From assembly GCA_949710005.1 (NCBI GenBank), contig OX453280.1, forward strand, positions 10,155,105-10,219,104: a stretch of 64,000 bases of DNA, written 5' to 3'. Both the position numbers and the translations under genes were made by a program. Below, in pieces: positions 1 to 11,677 of the stretch. The notes beneath the pieces are model-generated. The model ran no database searches. It had not been told where the DNA came from and saw nothing but the letters and a program-made list of their open reading frames with translations. Numbering within the stretch: position 1 is the stretch's first letter; the number at the start of each line of letters is the position of its first letter. Source of the stretch: Ricordea florida. Its lineage: Eukaryota > Cnidaria > Anthozoa > Corallimorpharia > Ricordeidae.

Positions 1-412
1 TAAAAATAAGCTACTTATTATTACATCATAAATAGATATAGAGAATTCATTAAGTGATAAAGTGATTAAAATTAAAAAAAATCTACATTAAACTTATCAT
101 AATAAAAGGCTAATAAATTCTTACGACAGACCGACAACGAAGTAGACTCTCTTATACTTAGAGGTAATTCATTCCACAGGCGACAGATCCGGACATAAAA
201 AGAATCATGCTTAAAAACGTCAGTCTTGCTGAAAGGGACATCAAGCGTTAAATGATCAACAGTTCATATAGAGAATTCATTAAGTGATAAAGTGATTAAA
301 ATTAAAAAAATCTACATTAAACTTATCATAATAAAAGGCTAACAAATTCTTACGACAGACCGACAACGAAGTAGACTCTCTTATACTTAGAGGTAATTCA
401 TTCCACAGGCGA
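1..412 (-). mobile_element. 3' fragment of a non-LTR (LINE) retrotransposon with a local duplication
   Basis: Read on the minus strand, about 260 down to 30 encodes the end of a non-LTR reverse transcriptase ORF, with the recurrent C-terminal pattern LWNELPLSIRES near 146-181. That tail is common in CR1/L2/Rex-type LINEs (family knowledge). Positions 36-183 and 266-412 are near-identical direct copies of the same ~147 bases, so part of the fragment was duplicated with about 80 bases between the copies. No intact ORF remains. It is a 5'-truncated dead copy and the clade cannot be fixed from this little. Confidence 0.6.
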
Positions 413-416
413 GTTT

Positions 417-496
417 TTAAATATCTTCAATTATGTATCGTTTCGCTCTTGTATTTTAATAAGGGAGCGAAACGATACATAATTGAAGATATTTAA
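417..496. repeat. Perfect ~32-bp inverted repeat (hairpin)
   Basis: Arms at about 417-448 and 465-496 are exact reverse complements with a 16-base spacer. The repeat directly abuts the second copy of the duplicated LINE piece. No gene lies inside. It may be a tiny foldback element or a by-product of a rearrangement. Confidence 0.85.
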
Positions 497-559
497 CTTA
501 TATATATTCTAAAAACACTTAAAAAAAGGAAACTAAATCATTAAGAGGCTGTTCGCGTA

Positions 560-2015
560 AGAACGGATAAGGCAATTTTCGGACCTTTTCCGATTTCGCC
601 GATTTTTTTCCGTGAAAGTCAGCCATTATGCCCCATGTACAAATATCACATTTGTTTGGATCAATTCGATTTATTTCATTTTTTGCCAGGCGGTTTCTTA
701 GACAACCTCAGTGTTGCCCGATTTGCCTTCCGACACTCTCATATTTAGCACTATACTTAGAGAGCTGCCAAATTAGACATTTTTCACGAAACAAGCTGAA
801 TTTTTCACAGATTTAAGTTTAATTTCTCCTTAATACTTCACATGCAATACAGGAATACTTAGAACGATTTTGACCGAGCAAAAAGGCTTTGAAGATAACT
901 TCTGTCACAATACAAAATAAGCGAGACGTGACATACCTTTAGTTGAGTAGTATTGTCTCCAATGTGGCATCTAAGTTATTGTAAACTGAATCATGACATG
1001 AAAGTACTAAGCCAGACTTGTGATTTACATAATAAAATCTGTGGGCACTCTAGGCCCTGCGTTGTAGGAAATTGCGCTAAATTACCAAATCTGCGCCATT
1101 TTGATGTACGATTATATTTCGCCGGTACGACCGATAGACTAATTGTCCAACTAAAAACGCTTTTGAACTTAAGTTAACATTAACAGTCCGCCTCATTAGT
1201 TGCAAATAAACATTTTCGGATGTTTTTGCCGTTGTTTACAACAGATTCAAATGTCCGTAACAGTGTTATGAAGCCAACGACCGATGTCCGATCCGCATCA
1301 CAAATATGCAAATTGACTGGAAACCCGATGTCTGTCTGTTCCTTATGAAACAACTTCTTTTAGGGTTCATTTCCAGGAAATAGGATTAATTTTTACCAGA
1401 AAAAATTGCTTTAAGACTCTACGTGAACGTTTTACATTCCGATTCAATTACAACATTGCTGCAACTCGGGCTTCAAATAAATCATACTGCTTTCTTTTAA
1501 ATAAATAATCGTCTTTTCTCATATTAAAACAACTCCATTAGGTGCCCGATGAAGACCCTTTTCTTGGAGTAAAGGAGATATTAATTCTTCTGCCTGATTT
1601 TAATGGTAGTACAAAACTTCTTCGTTGGCCGTAATTTAATTTCTTAAAAACGACTTTGAAAAGTTCATTTTTCTCCGAATTGTCGTGATGCGCAGACATG
1701 GCTCTCCAGTCGGTAATGAAGAAATGCGAAAAATGAGTACTTCTCCTTCCACTTGTTCTTTACGGGAAATTTTGCATACTCCATGCGAGTCTAGCAGGGG
1801 CGAGGAGAGCATGTCTTACTCTACGACCGCAAATCTGATGATTCCGCGCATCTTGCTAGCTGCCACTTGTCGAAATGTGATATTACTGAAACCGAACTTG
1901 TCATCGCAAGAGCTGGAACTCGAGGATGTTCACCAACTCAGCTTGCAGACATGACCATCTGCACAGACAACTATTGGGAGGCACAGACAACTATTGGGAA
2001 GATGTTGGCGAGCAC
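560..2015. other. No recognisable gene
   Basis: AT-rich DNA with only short open frames that have no motif I can recognise. A 19-base direct duplication (aggcacagacaactattgg) occurs at about 1979-2000 next to a related stretch. Nothing else is supportable here. Confidence 0.5.
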
Positions 2016-2019
2016 AGAA

Positions 2020-2560
2020 GTCATACTAATACTGTGGCCATACTGGGAAAATTGTTAGTGTGGCAGGAAAGCATGTAATAGACCACAAATTGGCTGGCAA
2101 AATATGTCTTTTGTTTGGCGAGGTCGCAACTGTGGGATCATGTAAGGCTGCATTCATTACGTATACCACAGGGGGGAGGAAGGGGGTGCAGAGGATGTTT
2201 CTTAGACAGTGGAAAGAGGCGGGTAACGGTGTTTCCTTTGACATAATATTAGGCATATCGTTTTTAAAAATCAAGAACAGTTAGGGCCCCAAAATTGACC
2301 CTTGCGGGACTCCGGATGTTACAGGAAGGAAATTAGACGACTCATTGTCTATCACAACCCTGTCTTCTACCAGATAAATATGATCTAAACCAAGCGAACA
2401 GGGATCACCAATACCAAGACATTGTAGGAGAGAGATTCTTCAAACAGCACACGAGAACCCCTTATCTGGGAATCAAAAAAACGTACCAAGCGCTGAACTA
2501 GACTGACTATTACACTGGGTCAGCCTGTGTCTCTACTGACACTAACTACCGTGTATAAAA
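2020..2560 (-). pseudogene. Non-LTR reverse transcriptase fragment
   Basis: On the minus strand, 2283-2315 reads GVPQGSILGP, the hallmark motif of non-LTR reverse transcriptases. It is preceded by a WFRSYLSGR-like stretch (about 2370-2400) and followed by NDMPNIMSKE (about 2225-2270), which matches the usual IYINDLP region after motif B. The frame changes and stops appear between these pieces, so only shreds of the palm domain survive. It is separate from the 3' LINE tail at 1-412 and could belong to the same or another family. Confidence 0.65.
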
Positions 2561-3550
2561 TGTAATATATAGATTTAGCCAAGCCTAAAAGCGGGGCTCC
2601 CGTTAGTACTTTCATTTCACTTTAAACTGTAAAAGCATTCTAAAATATTGCGAAGGAATTCACAAACGTTTTAACTATAGTTAAGTGTCGAGGTCGGTTA
2701 ACTTGCTATGATTTTTGTCTAAACTTTCGTCTGCCATTAGTACGGTCCTTTTACCTACAAAGTCATGGAGTATATTCTACAAAAAAGACAAATTATCATT
2801 GTACTGCATTCTATTCCTGATGAAATTAACCATTCTATTTGCGTAAATGTATTTAAAAGATTTGTACACGCTACTGGGAAATGCAGGACACAACTCTTGT
2901 CATTTTCGTGTTAAAACGAACACCTCGGTAAAATAAATGTTTACTCCAAGCAGGGTGCAAAGAAAATTAATTTTACAGATTGCCCTTCGGGCAAGCTGTA
3001 ACCAACATCTAACAGCCCGAAAAACATTTTTCACGAGAAAGAAAAAATAATTATTAATTATTCTTTTCTTAATTACATTGTAAGTTTAAAAAATTACTGC
3101 CTTCATTTATTCACTACAATTAGCTGTAGTTACTTAACAAAAGAAACAAATAACCGTAAAAGTGTGAACTATAAGTAGACCTGGTCCAACGCAACACGTG
3201 AATGACTAACCTACATTTGAGACATTTTACAAGTTAGAAGAACATTTTTTACGAATACAACGGCGTTGAAACCAAAGTTCTCAATCGACACACTAAATGA
3301 CAACGTCGACAACGCGAAAAGCTGCCAGTGAAAGCGCTACATTCTGCAATTTGCCGCCAAGAGAAAATTCCCGCGGGAGTATTTCTTAGCCGTCGACAGG
3401 GGAGATGTTTATATGATTAAAGGACATAAAAATTTGAAATCTCTTATCAGTTTGCTTCTCATTCAAAAGTATTGCATTCAGAAGATCATTTTTCTGAAGA
3501 AGGTTTGTTTAGAAGTCGGTTTTCCAAGTCAAGTGTCAAGTTTAAGGGAA
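2561..3550. other. No recognisable gene
   Basis: AT-rich intergenic-type sequence without a convincing ORF, RNA gene or structured repeat. Confidence 0.5.
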
Positions 3551-3607
3551 AGTGGAAAGTGCGAGTGCTGAGTCACGCATCAGTGAGCAAATATTACGCA
3601 GACAAAC

Positions 3608-4120
3608 TTATGCAAATTTGTGGTCCATAGCACGGAGTCTTTCTACTTCTCGGCTTTCTTCGCTACAATTTTGTCTGTTTTCCACAGCACGGAGTCTTTC
3701 CGCTTCTCGGCCTTCTTCGCTACAATTTTGTCTGTTTTCTACAGCACGGAGTCTTTCCGCTTCTCGGCTTTCTTCGCTAACATTTTGTCTGTTTTCCACA
3801 GCACGAAGTCTTTCCGCTTCTCGGCATTCTTCGCTACAATTTTGTCTGTTTTCCACAGCACGGAATCTTTCCGCTTCTCGGCGTTCTTCGTTAACATTTT
3901 GTCTATTTTCTCGAGCCCGGACTCTTTCTGATTGTCGGCGTTCTTCGCTATAATTTCGTCTCCTTTCTCTTTCTCCAGCGCGCCTTCTTTGGCGATCTAC
4001 TTCGCTCATTCTTCCTCAGTTAATTCTTGCTCTCTTTCCCGTTGCTCTTCACCTGAACCCTGTGTTCTGCAAATTATATTTTCTCTGCTATTGTTTGTTG
4101 ACATAGCAATAGAAATTGTT
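3608..4120 (-). pseudogene. Arg/Glu-rich 19-residue repeat protein fragment
   Basis: The minus-strand ORF 4009-3608 (133 codons) contains about five tandem copies of a 57-bp unit encoding 19 residues of the type ENRQNCSEECREAERLRAV, strongly charged and probably helical. An upstream ATG at about 4112 opens a frame rich in Glu/Arg that ends within a base or so of the ORF start, suggesting one frameshift. Charged repeats of this style occur at the N-terminus of some Helitron/PIF1-type proteins in invertebrates (family knowledge), but no catalytic domain follows here. The plus strand is also open because the unit is a multiple of three. Function unknown. Confidence 0.4.
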
Positions 4121-4656
4121 TCGTTTATCCTTTAGTAAAACTTTAACAGTCAGTGACGGCGGAGCGTATTTTGAAGTGGGGGGGCTGAAAACGAGCGCCA
4201 GAGGCGCGAGTTGGTAGGGGGGTCTGGGGGCATCCTCCCTCAGAAAATTTTTTAATCTACAGTCTCGGAAATCGTATTTACAACATTCTCCGCGACATAC
4301 TTCTTCAAATAATTAGCCTGGATAAAGCGTAAAATGAAAGGTACTTTTAATGCTTACAGCAATATTTGGAGGGTATTTCTCAGCCTTCCGGTCTCCAACT
4401 CCAACCTGCGGTTTTTGGACAACCTCGTTCCCAGGGCTTTTCCCTAGAAAGAAAAATGGCGGACGGGAAAAGACCCTGGCATCGGCTGGTCACGTGTACA
4501 TCTTAAATATTCATTGAAAAACTAATGTATGAATTCCTGCGGTTAATTCTGCATTTTCATTGGTTGCTGGAATTTTCTCAAATTCTACTTGTCATAAAAT
4601 ATTTTTGATAAGGTTGCGAGAATATCTCCACGTATCACAGCAAGTCTAGTGTTTCA

Positions 4657-4706
4657 CCATAGTTAGTAGAGGGGACTGGTTATGAAACCCGGCAAACTTC
4701 AAAGAG
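4657..4706 (+). repeat. Left terminal inverted repeat of the 2.7 kb transposon
   Basis: 50 bases identical to the reverse complement of 7330-7379. The perfect match indicates a fairly recent insertion compared with the decayed coding content. Confidence 0.85.
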
Positions 4707-4875
4707 GCATCTCTTTGTGATGGTTTTCGCTCGGTCACGTGACTCTGAGAGTGCACATTTGCAAATCGAAACAAGCGAGTTGTACCTCGAATGAGCAATA
4801 TTTTGGCAGATTACTCAATTTAGCGTTGGTGTATTTAAGTTTTCGGTTGTTTGATAAGTAGAAAGCAATATCTGG

Positions 4876-5239
4876 ACGCAACTGTGCTGTGTTTGGATGC
4901 AGCTCTGACTAAAAAAAAACCCAGATTTGGCGTCTAACCGAAGTTGAATATGCCGAAGAGGAGCCATGAAACATGCAAGCCAGTACCAAGACCAGAGCGT
5001 CCCGTCGTTTAAGACGTTGTAAAATCTTCGAACAAGAGCAACTACTACCAGAATTCCGTCAAAGAGTGAACAATTTTAAATCCTTGGAAAGATGGAGTTT
5101 AAAACAACTCTCTGATCGTGTCATTCTCAAGAGAGTAGTGGAGCCATATCTCCTTCCAGAGTTCGAGACAGTTGTAGACGACAGCCGAGGTTTTAGTGTG
5201 TTTGGAGCCTATTTGATGAGGTTCATGCAATATATTTGA
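4876..5239 (+). pseudogene. THAP-like N-terminal fragment of a transposase
   Basis: From 4882 the plus strand reads NCAVFGCSSD, resembling the start of a THAP (C2CH) DNA-binding domain, then hits a stop. A second open piece at 4973-5239 (88 codons, start MQASTKTRASRR) is basic and Leu-rich and ends at a stop without further recognisable motif. If both belonged to one gene it has been broken by stops. The assignment rests on a short motif only. Confidence 0.35.
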
Positions 5240-5862
5240 AGTATATTCGTCTGTGTAAACAGAGTTTTATCATTTTGGGCATTTCTTTGTCAAATCAGTG
5301 AGATGTTGTAGTTTCTTAGTTAATCCACAGGTTATTACATGTATTCTCGGGTTTTTATTGTACAAAAGGTAAAGTCAAGACAAGATGATCTATTAAACTC
5401 AGCTCAGTTTCACGTCAAATATAGGTTAAATTTACATAGGTAACTAAACAGAGTAAAGCCAAGGAATAAAAGAAGAAAATGTAACAACAAATAGGGAGCG
5501 AGTTGGGATAATCCAAATAGCAAAGGCTAATCTAGTGGAACACCCCTACAATAAAATACAGTTACAGACAGAATTGTCAATACCCCTTCAAAATTATCAA
5601 AACAATCTCTGAGCCAACTGGACTTTTCTTTCATAGTCTTCAGTAAGAATCTAGGAAAAACTTTAATTTTGTTCAATGTGTGTTAAAATTTATATTGTTT
5701 CTGCAGAAAGTGTACAAAAACCATTATGAAACAATTTATAGGATTGGGTTTTGCAGTATCTGTGAGAGTTATCATAATTGTTTGGCTTATGCTGGCAACA
5801 CCTGCTCTGACTATAGGACCATAACATTAATTCACAGAATTGAAAAGTAACAAAAAGGTAAG

Positions 5863-7257
5863 TTAAGTCTGTCTATAAATGTGCTTGTCACAACACTGTT
5901 TGATTTCCATGTGCAACCCTTTGGCTTTCAAGCACCAATTTTTTACCCTGTATTTCAGGCTCGCTATTTCATGCAAAATATCAGTGAAGACACATGCATC
6001 TGGTACCAGCTCTGGATCAGAAACCATCAAATAAAAATTTGATAGCACTTCACAGTCAGTAATTGATTTATGAATGATATCCTCAATATAATATTTTGTA
6101 CACTAGCTTTGGAGGTGAACTGCCTGAAATAAGTTTCTGTATAATTTGCTAAAAATGTGTTCTGTTGGCCTATTAATGTGCCACAGACCTCTGCGACTGA
6201 GACTTGCAACCAGCCCTTCTCCATTTTCCCACATTTCAAAACAGCCATTGCCTCCTTGTTCTCAAGTGAGTTTATTCTGCCACGCTCTTTGTAGATATTG
6301 TGCAGCACATGTCCTCCTAGATAAGGCAGACCAGTTTTCTCTCTCTCTGAAAGCATGGATTTTGAAAGTGGGCTGTTGACTTAAGGAAGCCTAATGTGCT
6401 TGCAGTGTGCTAGCATACAACCTGCTACCTTGCTTGCTAGTACTGTTGCGATATTTTGAGACAGTCCTTTATAAAAGTTTGAATAGTTTAACATAGTATT
6501 TGCCATAAAACGTTTCAGCAACTCCATCCTTGCAATATCTATCAAACATGGACTATATGAGAGAAAATTTTACAGTCTCTTCATCAGGTTTTCTAAATAA
6601 ATATAAGTCGAATTCATTCCTTAACCTTTCAGCAAAAACTTTGGATCTTTTCACAGTAAGTAAGGTAGAGTTGACAATTTCTTAAATAATGGTGTTGGTG
6701 ACTGGCGTTGGGATGTTGTGCATGGCAGCCGTATGTCTGCAGAACCCTTCTCGTCTGGTCTTACATTTTTTGCCACGTGAACGACAAAACATTTCTAGCG
6801 ATTGCACCTGCAAACGGGGTAAAAGTAAGTTAAAACAATTGCGCTAAATAGAATCAATATCGTAAAATTGAAACATGTCCAGAAATCGTCAAAATTAAGT
6901 TTGAATATTGTATAGAAACGATCAAGACAGCTTCTGATTCAAAACGCCCTAAAGCGAGATTCCACGGTTAACATGCTGAAAGGCTGGCGAGAAATACGCT
7001 TGACTAAAGTGCAAACTTTTATGTTTAGTTAATATAGAGTTCGATAATACTGCACCGCAGTTGTTGGAGAGAAACTTCGATCTTGGATCAATAAATCATG
7101 TGGTTTTCATACACGACGAATCGATTCACAAAGTTTATACTCACGTCTTTATCTGAGACGGTTAAGTGCTCCTCCATTTCTTCTTCTTCTATAATATCCA
7201 AAGAGCATCAAAATCATCGCCAAGCAAGTATCAAATCGTCTAAGTTGTCCGCCATAC
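5863..7257 (-). pseudogene. Degenerate minus-strand gene inside the 2.7 kb transposon
   Basis: A possible start ATG near 7257 (MADNLDDLILAW) is followed by EEEEMEEHLTVSDKD and a good splice donor (GAC|GTGAGT, about 7150). Open pieces then appear at 6356-6027, including LPYLGGHVLHNIYKE, and at 6048-5863. The GGHVLH pattern resembles the C-terminal all-helical part of some P/hAT-like transposases. Several stops separate the pieces, so this is at best a decayed multi-exon gene. I do not recognise the family with confidence. Confidence 0.35.
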
Positions 7258-7329
7258 TTGTTGTTAAGTGTGCACTCTCGTGATCACGTGACCGACAAGT
7301 TCAACATCGAGAACGGGCCTATTGTTGTT

Positions 7330-7379
7330 CTCTTTGAAGTTTGCCGGGTTTCATAACCAGTCCCCTCTACTAACTATGG
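7330..7379 (-). repeat. Right terminal inverted repeat of the 2.7 kb transposon
   Basis: Exact reverse complement of 4657-4706, followed by TTTCA as on the left flank. Confidence 0.85.
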
Positions 7380-7384
7380 TTTCA

Positions 7385-7895
7385 CATATTTTATGGAGCA
7401 GTCAATTCCAAAAAAACATTTATATTCGACATTATGTCGAATATGAATTTTGCCGTCTTTACGGCGATGAATTCGAGAGCCGTCGCTTGATTCGTGTTTT
7501 TGGTAAAGTGAACTCACAACCAGCCGTAATTGGGGCAAATATTATAAAGAAACGTTGCCCGAGATTGCTTTGCAGCTATCACAGATGAGACAGCTACAAC
7601 CTGTCAAATGTTGTGCGATAGATTTAGACAAAGATCTATCCTTGACGTGCGAACTCACTGCAAGCCGACAGAAACATTTCAGTACACGCATTTCGCTTCC
7701 TGCCATCAGGGGTCAGTAAAGGCTTCATCAAAGGCGAAGAATTTAGGCTGCTTCGAACTAAGTCTTCAACAAATACTTTTGAGATATATAAAGAGCCTCC
7801 CATCATCTCGTACAAAAGAGAAAAATCGCTCAAGGACATACTCGTGACATCCAAATTCTAAAGGCAAAGAAACTACACTTGCGAACAGCGGGAGT
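7385..7895. other. Remainder of the outer element, no clear gene
   Basis: Contains a 23-base palindrome at about 7424-7446 (atattcgacat/atgtcgaatat). A 72-codon minus-strand ORF lies at 7854-7636; I recognise no domain in it. It lies where the rest of the RecQ-like helicase would be expected, but the sequence does not show helicase motifs. Confidence 0.4.
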
Positions 7896-7929
7896 CGTGT
7901 AGGCCTGTCACAACCTTTTTTTAAAAATC

Positions 7930-8329
7930 TGTAAACATAATCTGGATATCTCCTTTCAGTAGGTTCGCACTGGGATTTTTTAACGGTTCATCAGCCTTGC
8001 TTTCGTCTGAATGAAATAAGCTGTCGGTCGTTTCCGGCTCGTCTCAGAATAGCTGAAGAACATCGGCAGTGATTCCTCTATCCTGCAGCACTTTCAGTTG
8101 GTCCTCTATGATGGAGTTTAAAGGACAAAAATCTATCACAATATTCTTGTCCGCCTTGACTGGCAAAAAATCCGGTAGCAGCTGAAATAGGAGAGACTTA
8201 CCGAAACCAGTGGGTAGAACGGCAACAACATCTTACCCTTTCAGCAAATATTAAAAACACTTCACTTGAAGTGGCTTCAAACAAAACGAAGGAAAGCTAC
8301 AACGATTTAAGGCCGATCCAAGTCGTTAA
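7930..8329 (-). pseudogene. RecQ-like DNA helicase fragment
   Basis: On the minus strand, about 8320-7930 encodes FPSFCLKPLQVKCF, then a Walker A motif VAVLPTGFGKS (about 8197-8233), then CPLNSIIEDQLKVL, which matches motif Ia of RecQ-type superfamily 2 helicases. In-frame stops interrupt it before the P-loop (two) and after motif Ia (near 8046). The probable start of the same gene lies at 17207 (ATG, MAVKRETTPREISVL) on the other side of the nested 8.8 kb transposon, so that transposon split the first coding part. RecQ-like helicases occur as repetitive mobile genes in cnidarians. Confidence in the domain is high, in the gene model moderate. Confidence 0.7.
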
Positions 8330-8870
8330 GACTGAGTCCACGAAAGGACCAGGCAGATGTGACACAAGCTATCTCTCCAATTTGGATGAAACTTGGTCAG
8401 ATTGAAGGTCCCACCAAATAACCCAAGAATACAAAGTGGGTGCAATTTTTAAATTTTCTCTTGGGAGTTAGACCACCCCCCCTGTATTTTTGCCCCAAAT
8501 CCCCAAAATTTCACAAAAACAAACATAAAAAGTAGAGATTGCTCCTGGTTACAAAATACAATGAATTTCAATCCCCTTTCACAGAAATAAAGGCCAACCC
8601 TATATCTATCGATAGCAGTAGTTTCAAGTCATTTGGAACGGCAGGTGCCAATCAATAGATGTCAGCGTCCACCCATGTCACGAAAAATTGTGTAATGATA
8701 CAAATTAGGCCATTTTCCGATTCCAATATCTGTGAAATGCAACTTTCTTTTTTAGAGCTGTTTGCACCACGATTCAGACCCATCCTGGGGCTGCTGAAAT
8801 AGAGAATAAAATGTTTGGCATCCATTATGTTTTGTTTTCAAAAGTCGTCTGAAACACGTGACTTGACCTG
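8330..8870 (+). repeat. Left long terminal inverted repeat of the TTAA transposon
   Basis: Starts GACTGAGTCCACGAAAGGAC and pairs with the reverse complement of 17159-16610. Identity is high over the outer ~370 bases, including a C-rich run near 8470, and falls off inward to about 8870. Confidence 0.85.
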
Positions 8871-9870
8871 GTTCTGTCAATGACAGAAACATCAACTTTA
8901 AGAAATAAAATATTTCTTGATAAGCTTATGAACGTAATTTCCAAGATAATGTACTTAAGAATGTCTACAGTATTATTTGTAGGCTTTAAATCAGGCTGGA
9001 CGCCACAGTATTCACAAGAGTATTCCTGAAAGTAATGAATTAAAAATAACAGCTGAATTTGACTCGTAGTATCAGTGTACGAGAAGGAACGGCCCAGTAT
9101 TTTTAATTCTAGATGTACAATGAGCGCCGAAATGAACGATCGTGGCTATTCTTGTGTTTTTAAATTACACTTGAATAGCGACTGGATGATTTCGGGTCAC
9201 ATACTTGACCTTTGATAAATACTAAAATAAAACACTTACACGAAACTTTGCATGTCAGTACATCGATCGTCACAGGATTTCTTCCCTCAGATTTATGTTT
9301 TTGGCCTTAGCAATGAAGTCCTGCATTCGTAAAATGTATGACATTCCATTTAAGCCCAAATAAACTCTAAATTATCGCGGGAATATGGCTGCATCAAGTA
9401 TGTGCTGTAATTAATTAAAAGTAAACATGTTTACTTAGTCTGAGAACATGAGCCCGGAGATTTAGCCATTTTCAGTCAGCGGTAAATTGAAAACGTACGT
9501 GGTCGCATACCACGCAGTATGGGTCGCTGTAGGGAACTTTTGCATGTTTGATCGTATACATTTTAACATTAACTATGTTTTAGTGCTTTTTATAAAATCC
9601 TTCAAGAGATAAGCCACGGCTGTATGGGCGATACTTTGCTTGTGATGACGATGCGATTTTTTGGTACAAATTGTTGCGTAGCCGGCGCGCGGTCAATATC
9701 GTACGTGTAGCCACTGTTACGCAAGTGATGTGATGGCACCAGCAGAAAATATCGCAGAAAGAAATCACGAGAAATTCAATGAGTTGGATTTTTCGCGACA
9801 AAATCACGAACTCTGTTACTCGTGTAGCCACCTCCGCGCGTCGTGCAACTAAAGCACCACTGTTCATACC
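8871..9870. other. 3' flank of the transposase gene, no gene seen
   Basis: Lies between the left inverted repeat and the stop of the transposase-like gene. It has no convincing ORF; the 95-codon minus ORF at 9867-9580 shows no domain. It probably holds the 3' UTR and termination signals. Confidence 0.4.
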
Positions 9871-11173
9871 CTACAGTTCTAACTGTCTCCTTATTTCACG
9901 CCTCGTGCACATCTCTGCTGCCTCTGCAAAAAAGTCCTCCTCCTCATCCTGAACAGTACTCGGATCAGCCTGTTCTATGTCTAGTCGGCCACTCCTATAC
10001 AACACAGACAATCTGCTGAAGTATCGGGCTATTTGCTCTGTAGAAAGCCATTCTTCTTTGTTAAATACTTTTTTGCCAGCGTCATCTCGAAGAGTTCTCA
10101 TCTTACTGCACACATCCACTGCACTTGCCTTTCTTCCTGTCTCTTCACCTTCCAGGAAAATCCGTTTCAAATGTGCCTTTACTTTATCGGTAAAGCGTGT
10201 TGCCTTTCGGGATGTCTTTAATGCCCATCCCTTTGAGATCTGACAAGTGGTATCAGTAACAGCTGTTTGTGAGCTAGAAGCTGTTTCTTTGTGTAAGTAG
10301 CGCCCCGTAACCTCTTTGCACATGCCAGCCCATTTCTTCTTTACGACGTCATAGATCGTTTCTCTCTCTAATTTAACAAGATGTTTCCCCGCATCGAGGT
10401 GTTTCTGCAGATTTGTAAAAGACTGGTATGTCTTTGTACATCCTTCTTCAGGGCAGGTGAAATAGTTCTGCGTGGCTTCATCAGTGGATGAATCTTCAAC
10501 AGACTGTTGAGTGCTTTGTTGGGGGTGCTCGCACTCAACCCTCCCTGTCACGGACCTAAACACACCAACATCCTCGTGGTGTACTGAAGGGCTGCACGAC
10601 GTGGAGACCGGTAGGTCCCTGGAGGGTCCCAAATCGCTTCACCTGCGTTGATGTGAAAAACTTTCCAGGGCCCACATTATAAGCCCTCCACATTCGCAGA
10701 CCTCCATCTTCAAAGCTAAAATTGTTCAGAGCCTGAATACCGGACATCGTGTGCTTCTTCATTGTTTGGTTAGACTCCTGTACCTTCACAACTGCTGCAT
10801 GGCACCCTTTAACACCACCATAGGAGTCAATCGCAGCCTTCATATCCCTTGCACTTGTGATATCGTGACCTTCATTTATATAACGTCGCATATGGCCTTT
10901 TAATGCAGCGATTCTTCTATCACAGATGTCCTTTCCAGCCTGCGGATCACTGAAGTCATATCTGGAGATCGCAATGCCTGTACGCTCTCCAATGCCAGAG
11001 AGGGACAGAATGAGATAAGCACAGTGATAGCATCATGCATTATCACTTCTTAAAAAGGCCTCTTGGATGTTTGGATTTGCCGCTTTAAGCGTTGTTAGTG
11101 TGTGCTCTATCACAGAAGCCACAGCGAACCAATTCTGAGTACATTCCTCCAACAAATGGATGTAGGTTCTGGC
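9871..11173 (-). pseudogene. Transposase-like gene, exon 7, with stop and frameshift
   Basis: Acceptor TTTTCCAG|GCCAG. It carries the second candidate catalytic motif (SDN, 11047-11039), a premature TGA at 11035-11033, then a SDPQAGKDICDRRIAALK motif and RRYINEGHDI. The frame shifts between 10632 and 10556. It ends with a C2H2 finger, CPEEGCTKTYQSFTNLQKH (about 10465-10400), and a charged helical tail. The exon length of 3n+1 agrees with a single indel. Confidence 0.7.
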
Positions 11174-11397
11174 CTGGAAAAGAAAGAAAAACACGAACTC
11201 AGTAATGCAGTATGACGTGTTTGTCCTAGTCCTAGATACAGCCATGCACCGATGTTTTAACCCAAATAAGGTTTCGTAGGAGACTGCTGGTGTTGCTAAT
11301 TTTCTTCCATTCTGGTACCCTTTCCCCGCCCCCCTCATCCTTCGACTTCATTAAATTTAAAACCAAACCAGACGGGCCTACACTTTTAGTTGGTCAC

Positions 11398-11677
11398 CTC
11401 TATGTCGTTACAATCCCTTTTTGTCACTGCAACTGTGACATGCCATGATTTGCCTTTTTTACCAAACCAGTCACGCTGTGTTTCTCTGAAACTGGCTGGC
11501 AAAAATTTCATGGCCCAATCCATAATCAGCAAGACCTGGCTTGGCAACAAATTTTCGATGATGGCACTCTTAGCGGCGTCCTGGTGGGCAGCTCGAAGGA
11601 TGTGGGCTTTCCATTCATCAATGTTAGGGACAGCAGTGTCTACCTTGTGTCTTATTTCTTCTTCTTGGTCATTACCA
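11398..11677 (-). CDS. Transposase-like gene, exon 6 (first acidic motif)
   Basis: Acceptor TTTCAAAG|TGG, donor GAG|GTGACC. It encodes WKAHILRAAHQD, then IMDWAMKFLP with a candidate first catalytic Asp, then DWFGKKGKSWHVTV. The pattern is that of an RNase H-fold strand followed by a beta hairpin (inference). Confidence 0.7.

Larger units (their letters stand above)
4657..7379. mobile_element. TIR DNA transposon, 2.7 kb, THAP-like remnant
   Basis: The first 50 bases (4657-4706) are the exact reverse complement of the last 50 (7330-7379), starting CCATAGTTAGTAGAGGGG. TTTCA at 4652-4656 and 7380-7384 looks like a target duplication. A weaker inverted similarity, including a TCGGTCACGTGA motif, continues inward for another ~50 bases. 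Inside are a plus-strand fragment that starts like a THAP zinc finger and a minus-strand degenerate gene, so two convergent genes may have existed. The superfamily is uncertain: THAP domains occur in P and Kolobok elements, but a 5-bp duplication fits neither well. Confidence 0.7.

Noticed and set aside
3552..3953. Plus-strand Ser/Phe-rich ORF over the 57-bp repeat
   Set aside because: Shadow of the same in-phase repeat; the minus reading has the more protein-like composition.
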